A stretch of DNA of 64,000 nucleotides from NCBI GenBank assembly GCA_033809515.1, contig JAPXLN010000005.1, positions 1-64,000 of the forward strand, written 5' to 3'. The stretch comes from JAPXLN01 sp033809515. Its GTDB lineage: Bacteria; Bacillota; Sulfobacillia; Fermentithermobacillales; Fermentithermobacillaceae. Below, in pieces: positions 1 to 7,302 of this stretch; position 1 is the first letter of the stretch; each line of letters starts with the position of its first letter. The position numbers were made by a program, and so were the translations under genes. The notes under the pieces were generated by a model, which had not been told where the DNA came from, searched no databases, and saw only the letters and a list, made by a program, of their open reading frames with translations.

Positions 1-18
1 CCTGGCAAGGGTAAAGAC

Positions 19-105
19 CTAGAGAAAGAAGCCAGGTAACACTATCGCTACAGACCGAACCGACCAAACTCTCATGTTCTTGTCCAACCAGGTGACCAAA
101 CCCAT
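19..105 (-). CDS. possible small ORF of 28 aa
   Basis: A short open frame on the minus strand starts with ATG at 105. It is preceded at 8 bases by a perfect AAAGGAGG ribosome binding site (114-121 on the plus strand). The product has a short N-terminal part with several charged residues and a hydrophobic end (IVLPGFFL). I recognise no family. It could be the truncated beginning of a membrane protein gene, a small peptide, or chance. The only support is the good ribosome binding site, so confidence is low. Confidence 0.2.
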   Translation of the reverse strand: MGLVTWLDKNMRVWSVRSVAIVLPGFFL

Positions 106-157
106 GAGACAACCCTCCTTTAACCCAACTGGGGGGAGATAGGCGCACAGGCTCCTA

Positions 158-587
158 GTGAAGGGACTCACTGGCTTGATGCCGCAGGACGACCCCGAAG
201 TGAAGAAGATGCAGGCCCAATCAGATCTCAATGACTTACGCAAGCAGGAGACTGGGATCTACGCTGAGATAGGCAAGCAGGCATTGTCGCGAAGTAGTGG
301 GCAGTACCCCGAATTGGAAAGCAAACTCAGATCGGTGCAGGCCAGCCTGGTACAAGCACAATCCAAGATGGAGCAGGTCCAGGCAGAAGAAGCAAGAAAG
401 AGACAGGAGGAACAGCGAGCGAAGGAACAACGCACCTGCCCTCAGTGCGGCCATCTTAACCAGGAGGGTGTTAAGTTCTGTCAGGAGTGTGGCACAAAGA
501 TAGGAGCGTCCAAGTGCCGAAGCTGTGGCGCGACGTTATCCCCCGGCGCGCTTCTGCGGTGAATGTGGCGCAAAGCAGGAAGCATAG
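158..587 (+). pseudogene. zinc-ribbon protein, frameshifted near the 3' end
   Basis: The frame starts at GTG 158 (ATG 179 is an alternative). It encodes a charged, probably coiled-coil N-terminal part (about residues 10-90) and then a complete zinc ribbon, CPQCGHLNQEGVKFCQECG. A second ribbon begins with CRSCGATLSPGA, but the frame then hits TGA at 560-562. Reading on from 552 in the next frame gives FCGECGAKQEA and a TAG at 585-587, which would complete the second ribbon exactly. The break lies in the alternating run GGCGCGC at 545-551. Loss of one GC dinucleotide from an original GCGCGC run explains it. The gene is either newly broken, makes a shortened protein with one and a half ribbons, or carries a sequencing error. 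Function is unknown; such proteins are often membrane- or nucleic-acid-associated adaptors. Confidence 0.65.
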
Positions 588-612
588 AACGGGCGAATAG
601 CGGGACGCTGGG

Positions 613-1413
613 TCAGCACAGGAACCCAAGGAGCACCTCGAGCCTAACATATTCTGTGAAAAGCCCTGCTGGGTTCAGACTCAGTAGTGAGTTGCCTACA
701 TCCGCCTCAAATGCCATCCGACGGTCACCTAGTACTAACGGTGAGCAGAACGAAGTCGAGTAGAGATATCCAATGATTCCCTCAATTGTCCACTGCCGCC
801 GGTACCGGAACACGTGCGTCCGGCAGGGACCGAAGGGTGAACGATCAATGAGACTCTCGTGCCGAACCGGCGGGACAATATACGTCGAGCTACCCGCGCG
901 ACGCTCCTGACCAAGCCACCTCTGCACAACGGCCTTGACCTCCTGGCACCAAGGGGTGTCATCGGTCCAAAGACTCCCGGCGCTGGCCACAGCCAATCCT
1001 CCGCCCGGTTCGACCATCTTTGACAGCACTTCCAAGGTGGCCTCTCGGTCCATCCAATGAAAAGAACTGCCCATCGTAACGAGCCGGAACACTCCCACTT
1101 GATCTTGCAGATCAAGTAAATTCGCCGAGCCCCCAAGCACAAAGACGACGTTGGTGACTCCTGCTTGTCGCGCCATTCGCCTCCCCTCGTCCAGCATTTC
1201 TGGTTCGGGATCCATCGCGATGACTTTGTGGAAATCCCCGGCAAGCGGAATGGCTACCTGCCCCGTCCCGCACCCCAAATCGAGCAGGTGCCCTGACCCG
1301 TCCAGTTTGAACTCACGTTGGAGAAACGCGAAAAAGTCACCGGGATAACCCGGTCTGAACCTGGAGTAGTACTGGGCTGTGCCTTTGAAGGCGTCTGAAT
1401 ACTGACCAACCAT
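613..1413 (-). CDS. class I SAM-dependent methyltransferase
   Basis: This encodes a 266-residue cytoplasmic protein with a Rossmann-type methyltransferase fold. Motif I is clear (LLDLGCGTGQVAIPLA, near residue 45), followed by an acidic residue after the next strand (VIAMDPEPEML) that would bind the ribose of S-adenosylmethionine. Further on is the typical GSSFHWMDRE stretch of the UbiE/COQ5-like group, whose members methylate small molecules; the substrate cannot be told. The start is set at ATG 1413 because GGGGGG lies about 7 bases upstream. The frame itself stays open to 1431. It runs convergent with the zinc-ribbon pseudogene and follows rlmH in the same direction. Confidence 0.8.
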   Translation of the reverse strand: MVGQYSDAFKGTAQYYSRFRPGYPGDFFAFLQREFKLDGSGHLLDLGCGTGQVAIPLAGDFHKVIAMDPEPEMLDEGRRMARQAGVTNVVFVLGGSANLLDLQDQVGVFRLVTMGSSFHWMDREATLEVLSKMVEPGGGLAVASAGSLWTDDTPWCQEVKAVVQRWLGQERRAGSSTYIVPPVRHESLIDRSPFGPCRTHVFRYRRQWTIEGIIGYLYSTSFCSPLVLGDRRMAFEADVGNSLLSLNPAGLFTEYVRLEVLLGFLC

Positions 1414-1535
1414 GGCTATCCCCCCTACCACTCAAGCAGTACGGCTGTTAAGGTCCCATCCATCACCAACTGGGTTTCGCCGTGTCCTCGGATCCTCCTT
1501 CATTCTGTTCCGCAGACCTACAGAAGAGACTTGCC

Positions 1536-2015
1536 TCAACGATGATATGGTTCTCCGCGAGCAATCTTGCACGCCCTGTACACCTGCTCCAAAAGCAAAA
1601 GAGGCATGAATTGATGGGGGAAAGTCATCTTCCCCATTGAAAGACGAAGCCGGGCAGACGACAGAATCTTGTTGGACAACCCCGTAGTGCCGCCAACGAT
1701 GAAAACTATGTCCGAGTCGCCGGCTGTGCCTCTCCCCTCCAGCCATCTGCTGAAGTCCAACGAGGACATTTCCTGACCGAAGATATCCATGGCCACCGTA
1801 TACTCGTGGGGACGCAGGAGGCGCAACACCCGGCCCGCTTCCACATCCCTGGCTATTTCCTCCTGCCTGGGATGCAAGCTATCCGGAACAGGCTCATCCT
1901 GAATCTCCAGGATCTCAATCCGCACGTAAGGGCGAAGCCGCTTCAGATACTCAGCCACTGCGTCTTTTAGGTATGGCTCTTTAATCCGCCCCACAAGGAT
2001 AACCCGGATGTTCAA
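1536..2015 (-). CDS. rlmH: 23S rRNA pseudouridine-1915 N3-methyltransferase RlmH
   Basis: RlmH methylates pseudouridine 1915 in helix 69 of 23S rRNA, using S-adenosylmethionine in a SPOUT knotted fold. The conserved C-terminal knot is visible: FIVGGTTGLS (cofactor loop), LRLSMGKMTFPHQ, LLLEQVYRA and the terminal RGEPYHR. The 159-residue length matches the family. The start is TTG 2015, with AAGGA about 9 bases upstream. That TTG overlaps the stop of the preceding gene in a TTGA arrangement, which suggests translational coupling. Confidence 0.95.
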   Translation of the reverse strand: MNIRVILVGRIKEPYLKDAVAEYLKRLRPYVRIEILEIQDEPVPDSLHPRQEEIARDVEAGRVLRLLRPHEYTVAMDIFGQEMSSLDFSRWLEGRGTAGDSDIVFIVGGTTGLSNKILSSARLRLSMGKMTFPHQFMPLLLLEQVYRACKIARGEPYHR

Positions 2016-2470
2016 AGCGGCAGTTCCTTCCCGCATGCCGGGCAGAACCGGAAGTCACCTTGAGATGGCTTTCCACAATAAGGGCAGAATGTCGCGGCCT
2101 TCGGTTCCCGGTTACCCTCGACGCTTGATTCAGAATCCATGGTATCACCAGGTCCGAACACCCTGTTCAGCGGATCGGGTTCGGTTTCGCTGTCGGTAAT
2201 GTCTATGACTGAATACCGCTCTCGGGAAAATGTGTTCCTGAACTCATAGATGGCTGAAGCGACGGCTAACACAATGAACAGGACCCCGACCACAGGGAGA
2301 AACGAGGCTGTGCCTCCCGGTGACATGTCCGGAGGAACCTGCCTGGCTATCCATGAGGCTGCTATAGTCCAGATAACTCCGATGACAGCTACAACCAAAG
2401 CTGCTACCCCGCCCATAAAAGAAGGGCCCCGTCCCCGTTTTATGCTTGTAATCGGGCGTTTGCGTCCCAT
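2012..2470 (-). CDS. two-TM membrane protein with C-terminal zinc ribbon
   Basis: This encodes 152 residues. A basic N-terminus is followed by two hydrophobic segments (about residues 18-40 and 52-74), then an acidic linker and a C-terminal zinc ribbon with two CxxC pairs (CPYCGKPSQGDFRFCPACG). Starts and stops fit ATG 2470, with AAGGA about 12 bases upstream; the open frame runs further back without family-like sequence. It overlaps rlmH by four bases, so the two are probably co-translated. Function is unknown. The ribbon is of the same type as that of the frameshifted protein at 158-587. Confidence 0.7.
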   Translation of the reverse strand: MGRKRPITSIKRGRGPSFMGGVAALVVAVIGVIWTIAASWIARQVPPDMSPGGTASFLPVVGVLFIVLAVASAIYEFRNTFSRERYSVIDITDSETEPDPLNRVFGPGDTMDSESSVEGNREPKAATFCPYCGKPSQGDFRFCPACGKELPL

Positions 2471-2716
2471 ATCATCCAATCCTTCCTGCGCTAGCTCAAT
2501 CTTGACCTGTCTCAGCCTTCTTCCACATTGTACGGTTTGCTGCCGGCAAAGTCTCGATCTTGGGCCCCGCAAGCCAGGAAGAAAGTTCATTCCAAAAGCG
2601 CGCCGGCAATCAAGGAGATGCGTGCGGCCAGGGCGAAGGTATAAAGGCACCATGGATAACCGGAGTAAGCACCTTGCTGCCGGAAGAATTCCTAGAGGGG
2701 TCGTGAATGAACACAC

Positions 2717-3319
2717 ATGCCTTTGAAAGCGAAACTTGTGACCGCCTTCGCGGCGGTGATCGTCCTTGCGACGGTTGTCATGGGAGTGTCCCAAACCTAC
2801 TTCATAAGAACGTACTTTGGCCAGACTGCCATCAACCAAATGAAACTTCAGGGGGAGCAGATAGAGGGACTGTTACAGTCCTTTGAAACGTCCATCGAAG
2901 ACAGCGAGCTTGCCACCGAGGTGGCATCCTGGGTGTACGTCAACACAGGCCTCAGAACACTGATTACAGCCCCAGACGGCGAGGTGGTCGTCGATTCACA
3001 CGGGGAGGAATCATTGGTAGGCAAGGTTGTTCAGTCGGATCTGCTCGAGGATACCTTGGATAACGGGGAGATCAACGCCTTTGACATACCTCTGGCAGGC
3101 AAAGGACAAGTGGCCATATCCGTCCCGTGGCGAACCGGCGAAGCTGTCTCCGGGTCTTTAGTCCTCGTTGCGCCGCTGAAAGACATGGCCCGCCAGGCCA
3201 CAAGCGAGATAGAGCCGTTTTTCAAAAAAGCGGGTTTGGCGGGATCTTCAGTTGCCCTTGTCGGAGCCCTGATCATCTCACATTTCCTGCCTGATGCCAA
3301 ATCAAGGCAAGCCGGCTAA
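2717..3319 (+). CDS. orphan extracytoplasmic sensor module, no output domain
   Basis: The 200-residue protein has a membrane segment at about 8-28, an extracytoplasmic region of about 140 residues, and a second membrane segment at about 172-192. It then ends after SHFLPDAKSRQAG. This is the layout of the N-terminal half of a PhoR/WalK-like histidine kinase or chemoreceptor with a Cache-type sensor (QGEQIEGLLQSFE, APDGEVVVDSHG, GKVV). The HAMP, histidine and ATPase domains that should follow are absent, and no other frame downstream encodes them. It may be a truncated kinase gene or a stand-alone sensor that works with a partner elsewhere. The start ATG has only a distant ribosome binding site; TTG 2723 is possible. 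Confidence 0.6.
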   Translation: MPLKAKLVTAFAAVIVLATVVMGVSQTYFIRTYFGQTAINQMKLQGEQIEGLLQSFETSIEDSELATEVASWVYVNTGLRTLITAPDGEVVVDSHGEESLVGKVVQSDLLEDTLDNGEINAFDIPLAGKGQVAISVPWRTGEAVSGSLVLVAPLKDMARQATSEIEPFFKKAGLAGSSVALVGALIISHFLPDAKSRQAG

Positions 3320-3367
3320 AGACGTTTTAGTGAATACTGTCCAGGCCTTATCACATAGGTCTGTAGT

Positions 3368-3430
3368 GGAGCAGGCCCAACGTGTCGGCGGCGATTTCCC
3401 AGGGCAAAGGCTATTTTTCGGGCCTGCTCC
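3368..3430. repeat. 11-bp perfect inverted repeat between convergent genes
   Basis: GGAGCAGGCCC at 3368-3378 is matched by GGGCCTGCTCC at 3420-3430, with 41 bases between them. It lies between the ends of the sensor gene and the CBS-ACT gene. It could form a long-looped hairpin that limits read-through from either side. No T-run follows on either strand, so a simple intrinsic terminator is not supported. Confidence 0.45.
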
Positions 3431-3440
3431 GCCATTTCTG

Positions 3441-4070
3441 CTAGGTCCATGCTTCGGAAACATGCACAGTCCGGTATCCTTCCCTGCCCAGGCGGGCAAT
3501 CAACTCTTGAACGTCACTGGCTCTGACCCTCAGGATCACTGTGGCACGGGGACTTGCTGCCGGTATGTAAGTAGACAGACTTGCGATTGACAGGCCCGCA
3601 TCGTAAACGATTCTCGTAATGCCTGCCAAAACCCCTGGCTCATCGGGAGTCTCTATGGTAATCCGGGTGCCTTTGGTCCGCAATCCCATGAAAGAGACAA
3701 ACGTCCTGAACACATCGTTCTGAGTGACTATTCCGGTCAGCTGCCCCTGGTCGTCTACTACGGGCAAGGCGTCAAGATCGTGAAAGAACATATGATACGC
3801 AGCCATCTCCACAATCTCTTCCTCAGAAACGCACACAACGTTGGGAGTCATGACGTCCTGGACTTTCCTTGCTTGCAGCCAATTCACACCCTCGACGCTC
3901 GGAGCGTTTGTAACAATATCCCAATCAGTTACCATCCCCACAACTGACCCGCTATCGCATACAGGAATCGCTTCAAAAGTCTTAGCAGTCATAAGCGAAA
4001 GAAGCTCTCTCAAGGTGGCCTGAGGACTGACAGTCACAGGGTTTCGAGTCATAATGTCTCTGACAAACAA
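3441..4070 (-). CDS. CBS-pair and ACT domain protein (AcuB-like)
   Basis: This 209-residue cytoplasmic protein has two CBS motifs in tandem (about residues 1-60 and 70-130; VRDIMTRNPVTV, VQDVMTPNVV, both ending in GMVTDWDI or GIVTQNDV). A C-terminal ACT domain follows (about 138-205, ITIETPDEPGVLAGITRIV). CBS pairs bind adenosine nucleotides and ACT domains bind amino acids, so a ligand-sensing regulatory role is likely. The same architecture occurs in AcuB of Bacillus, whose role is not settled. The start TTG 4070 has GGAGGGAG about 6 bases upstream. No partner enzyme is adjacent. Confidence 0.8.
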   Translation of the reverse strand: MFVRDIMTRNPVTVSPQATLRELLSLMTAKTFEAIPVCDSGSVVGMVTDWDIVTNAPSVEGVNWLQARKVQDVMTPNVVCVSEEEIVEMAAYHMFFHDLDALPVVDDQGQLTGIVTQNDVFRTFVSFMGLRTKGTRITIETPDEPGVLAGITRIVYDAGLSIASLSTYIPAASPRATVILRVRASDVQELIARLGREGYRTVHVSEAWT

Positions 4071-4145
4071 AGCTCTCCCTCCTCATCGCATCAACCCCCA
4101 ATCTTCTTGGGGTGTCACTGAAACCGGCAGGTTACCCCCGGCCAG

Positions 4146-5231
4146 TCAAAGACGCCGGGCGATAACCCCTCCGCCATAAACCGCTTCGTCCTGGTAGAAC
4201 ACTAAAGCTTGCCCCGGAGTCACCGCAAACTGGGGCGCCTCAAATTCAACAACCGCACTTGACCCGTCCCCTGCCGGCTTCATAGTGGCCCGTGTCTCCC
4301 TGGCTCTGTATCTCACCATGCAGGTACCCCTGACAAGCTCAGACAGGGCGTCAGAAGCTATGAGGTTCAGGTCAGCAACGATGCACCCGCCGGAGTATGC
4401 CTCACTGCGGCCTCCGACTACAAGCGCATTCCCCGGAGCATCGATGTCAACAACATACAGGGTGGACAGGGTTCCCCCCAAACCGAGCCCCTTCCTTTGA
4501 CCTATGGTGTACAGAGGCAGACCCCTGTGAGAGCCCAAGACCTTCCCCGAAGTATCCAAAATGGGGCCTGGCTCGAACTTAATGCCTCTTTCCAACAGGA
4601 ATTCCCGGTATGTCTTGCCTGTGACAAAACAGATCTCCTGACTCTCAGGTTCTATGGCAGAAGGCAAGCCTGCATCTCTGGCAACCTGTCTGACCTGGCC
4701 CTTGGTTAACCGGCCCAGGGGAAACATGGTCCGGCCCAGCACATCCTGGGTCAACCCATACAAGACATAGCTCTGGTCTTTCGTACGGTCAAGCGCCCTC
4801 AACAGCAGATACCTGGAACCGCCTGAAGACAATCCTTCCTTACCAGAACCTCCGCCTGCGATGCGCGCGTAGTGGCCTGTGGCAATGTAGCCGGCGCCGA
4901 CCTCAGAAGCTTTTCTCAGAAGGTGCCCGAATTTCATGGCCCTGTTGCATACCAGACAAGGGTTGGGCGTTCTGCCCGACACATATTCCTTGATGAAGGG
5001 AAGAACCACCTCGTGCTCGAATTCATCAACCATATCAAAGGTGTAATGGGCAATGTCCAGACGCTGACAGATGCGTGCAGCAAGCTGCGGTCCTTTGGAG
5101 GCGGGACAAGAAGCCAAGAGTCCCATGGTGACTCCTACGACTTCGTACCCCATACGGGATAACAACAGGCAGGCTACGGAGCTGTCAACACCGCCTGACA
5201 TGGCCACGGCAATACGGATTTTGGACGCTAT
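4146..5231 (-). CDS. mnmA: tRNA 2-thiouridylase MnmA, apparent AUA start
   Basis: MnmA installs the 2-thio group on U34 of tRNA-Lys, Glu and Gln, using sulfur relayed from a cysteine desulfurase and ATP. Visible are the PP-loop SGGVDSS, the first catalytic cysteine in NPCLVCNRAMKFG, and the second in SQEICFV. The C-terminal beta-barrel ends in VYGGGVIARRL. The first ATG in frame (5207) would remove the first beta strand. In-frame codons upstream encode ASKIRIAVAMSGGVDSS, as expected for the family, and are opened by ATA at 5229-5231. AGGAAGG lies 9 bases before it, and a TGA three codons before the ATA closes the frame. GTG at about 5213 is the other candidate. The full product would be 361 residues, the usual length. 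Confidence 0.93.
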   Translation of the reverse strand: MASKIRIAVAMSGGVDSSVACLLLSRMGYEVVGVTMGLLASCPASKGPQLAARICQRLDIAHYTFDMVDEFEHEVVLPFIKEYVSGRTPNPCLVCNRAMKFGHLLRKASEVGAGYIATGHYARIAGGGSGKEGLSSGGSRYLLLRALDRTKDQSYVLYGLTQDVLGRTMFPLGRLTKGQVRQVARDAGLPSAIEPESQEICFVTGKTYREFLLERGIKFEPGPILDTSGKVLGSHRGLPLYTIGQRKGLGLGGTLSTLYVVDIDAPGNALVVGGRSEAYSGGCIVADLNLIASDALSELVRGTCMVRYRARETRATMKPAGDGSSAVVEFEAPQFAVTPGQALVFYQDEAVYGGGVIARRL

Positions 5232-5367
5232 GAGGAATCACCTTCCTCGCAAGAGACTCACTCACATGTTAGGTATGTTGTGCGCCGGCTGTCAACATCA
5301 TGTTACCCGGTACATATGACCGGCCTTTGCCGCCGCAATATTGGATCAGCAAAAGGGGGTATGAGCC

Positions 5368-6696
5368 ATGTCAGGTCTCAGAGTATCCATACTGGGAGGG
5401 GGAAGCGCATACACTCCCGGCCTTGTAGACGGATTCCTGCGTCAAAAAGACAAGGTCCCTCTGGAAAGCCTCGTACTCATGGATATAGACGAGAATAAGC
5501 TCCAGACTGTGGGCGCCCTTGTCCAGACCATGCTGCACGCCAGACTTCCGCGGACCAAACTGAAGCTTACCACCGACAGGTCTGAAGCCATACTGGATAT
5601 GGATTTCATCATTTGCCAGATCAGAGTAGGAGGCCTGCAGGCACGCCACATTGATGAATGGGTGCCCATGTCTATGGGGGTCATAGGACAAGAAACCACA
5701 GGTCCGGGAGGGTTTGCCATGGCTCTCCGGACAATCCCCGTAATGGTGGAAATCGCCAGGGAGATCGAAAAAGACAACCCGGACGCCTGGCTCATAAACT
5801 ACACCAACCCTACAGGCCTTGTGGCAGAAGCTATCAGACGCACATCAAACGTCAAGCATATCGCCATCTGTGACGAACCCATGGTCCTTCAGGAGTCTGT
5901 GGCGTCGTTTATGAAAATCCCGCCCGAGAGACTGTTCTTCGACTACTTCGGTCTGAACCATCTTGCCTGGGCAAGGAGAGTTCTGTTCCAGGGCATGGAC
6001 GTGCTTCCGGCGCTCCGAAAAGCTATCATGGCCGCATCTGACGAAAACATCGAGGGCATTTTCGGCCGGGAAGTCCTAGAAGATCCTAAGAACAGACTTG
6101 AGCTCAAGAACACCTTGCGCATTTTCAGAGATACCGGACTCTTGCCATCGCCGTACCTTCAATATTACTTTTTAACAGATGAAATGACTGCCGCCCAGCA
6201 AAAGTCAGGCCGCACCAGGGCACAGGAGGTCATGGATCTAGAGAGGGAGATTCTGACCGAATATCGAGCAGCAGCCCAGGGCAAGAAATCTCTTGAGATC
6301 CGGCGTGGAGGGCAGTGGCACTCAGAAATGATGGTAGGGCTACTCGGGGCCATTGCAGGCGATTCCAGGGAGATCTACATTGTCAACGCGCCAAACAGAG
6401 GCTCCCTTCCTGAGCTTCCCTATGACAAGATTGTCGAGGTTCCGGCTGTGATTGACGCATCCGGCGCTCATCCGCTAAGCATGGGTAAAATGCCTCCGGA
6501 AGTTCGTGGCCTAATACAGTCAGTTGCAGCCTATGAGGAGCTTGCGGTTGAGGCGGCCTTGAGCAGTTCCTACGGAAAAGCCTGGGAGGCACTGTCATGT
6601 CACCCGCTGGTCAGTTCAAGGGACCTTGCCCGATGTCTTCTGGACGGTTATATCTACGCCCACGGCCCTGCCCTGGCAAAGTTCAGGGAACAATGA
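5368..6696 (+). CDS. family 4 glycoside hydrolase with CDEP signature
   Basis: GH4 enzymes are NAD+- and Mn2+-dependent glycosidases that cleave by oxidation at C3 and elimination, mostly on 6-phosphoglycosides. Seen here are the N-terminal NAD-binding loop (LGGGSAYTPGLVDGFL), GQETTGPGGFAMALRTIP, NPTGLVAEA, the metal cysteine in ICDEP, and the metal histidine in GLNHLAWAR. In the known classification by the motif around that cysteine, CNVP marks 6-phospho-beta-glucosidases and CDMP marks 6-phospho-alpha-glucosidases. CDEP is closest to the latter. The 442-residue length is normal. ATG 5368 follows GGGGG. It opens the sugar locus that continues to 12112. The second GH4 at 9683 carries CNVP, so the two paralogues probably differ in substrate. 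Confidence 0.88.
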   Translation: MSGLRVSILGGGSAYTPGLVDGFLRQKDKVPLESLVLMDIDENKLQTVGALVQTMLHARLPRTKLKLTTDRSEAILDMDFIICQIRVGGLQARHIDEWVPMSMGVIGQETTGPGGFAMALRTIPVMVEIAREIEKDNPDAWLINYTNPTGLVAEAIRRTSNVKHIAICDEPMVLQESVASFMKIPPERLFFDYFGLNHLAWARRVLFQGMDVLPALRKAIMAASDENIEGIFGREVLEDPKNRLELKNTLRIFRDTGLLPSPYLQYYFLTDEMTAAQQKSGRTRAQEVMDLEREILTEYRAAAQGKKSLEIRRGGQWHSEMMVGLLGAIAGDSREIYIVNAPNRGSLPELPYDKIVEVPAVIDASGAHPLSMGKMPPEVRGLIQSVAAYEELAVEAALSSSYGKAWEALSCHPLVSSRDLARCLLDGYIYAHGPALAKFREQ

Positions 6697-6786
6697 AAGA
6701 TAAGGGTGGCACCGGTCGGAGCGCAGGCCCGCCAGCACCACCCTACGCCGTTACACATGATCTTGAGGCCGAAAGCCTGGGTGCTG

Positions 6787-7230
6787 TCAGAGCTGAGGTC
6801 CTCCCGGAACGATAATGCCTATAGCGGTGTAAGGAATCAGCAATTCCCTTGGGTTAGCAGCGCCTATGGGCACGTGCAGAACCAGGAAGTCAGCTCCTGC
6901 AAAGACCAGTATGCCGCTTATGACCGTTGTTCTCATGCCCATCCCCGGTCCCATTCCAGGGCCGCCTGGCCATCCCGGTCCGGGGTAGGATGGCTCTCTT
7001 CCCCATGTGCCGCCTGATCCTGAACTGCCTGTCCCTTGTCCCGGCGGTGCATACTCCCATGGCGGGCAAGGCTCCCCAGGCGGAAGGGGCGGCACTCCTC
7101 TTAGCAACTCGGCGTGAACACCTCGAAGGTATACAACCACCGGCTGCCCGGTGGCCATGGACAGACGCTCCATGAGTGTTCCCGGAAGCTGCAGCGCTTC
7201 CAGCCTCTCGCCTGCCTCGTTTTCCATCAT
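6787..7230 (-). CDS. uncharacterised protein with Gly/Pro-rich centre
   Basis: The 147-residue protein has an N-terminal part (about 1-55) with a short beta-rich stretch (GQPVVVYLRGVHAELLRGV). The middle, residues about 50-95, is rich in glycine and proline. The C-terminal part (about 98-147, GILVFAGADFLVLHVP and IPYTAIGIIVPGG) looks like a small beta barrel. The two ends together resemble one split LSm/SH3-like barrel around a flexible loop, as in some spore-coat or surface proteins. That is only an impression. AGGAGGG lies about 8 bases before ATG 7230. It is encoded opposite to the flanking GH4 gene and in line with the downstream symporter gene. Confidence 0.6.
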   Translation of the reverse strand: MMENEAGERLEALQLPGTLMERLSMATGQPVVVYLRGVHAELLRGVPPLPPGEPCPPWEYAPPGQGTGSSGSGGTWGREPSYPGPGWPGGPGMGPGMGMRTTVISGILVFAGADFLVLHVPIGAANPRELLIPYTAIGIIVPGGPQL

Positions 7231-7302
7231 TCACACATCCCTCCTGTCTTCACCTTATCGTTAACACTTTATGTGAATTTCAGAGGGCATGTGCTCAGTA
7301 TG

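Noticed and set aside
3316..3450. A 44-codon minus-strand frame (ATG at 3450) that overlaps the stop of the CBS-ACT gene and starts MDLAEMAEQARKIAFALG, a little like the beginning of ProA.
   Set aside because: There is no ribosome binding site, the likeness is confined to about 18 residues, and the rest looks random. At best it is a relic.
5270..5345. ATGTTG and CAACAT inverted repeat (12 bases apart) before the first GH4 gene, as a possible operator or promoter region.
   Set aside because: Only six bases match, and no convincing -35 and -10 pair surrounds it; it is too weak to annotate.
6700..6770. AGGGTGG and CCACCCT inverted repeat after the first GH4 gene, as a terminator.
   Set aside because: The stem is only 7 bp, with a loop of about 28 bases and no T-run.
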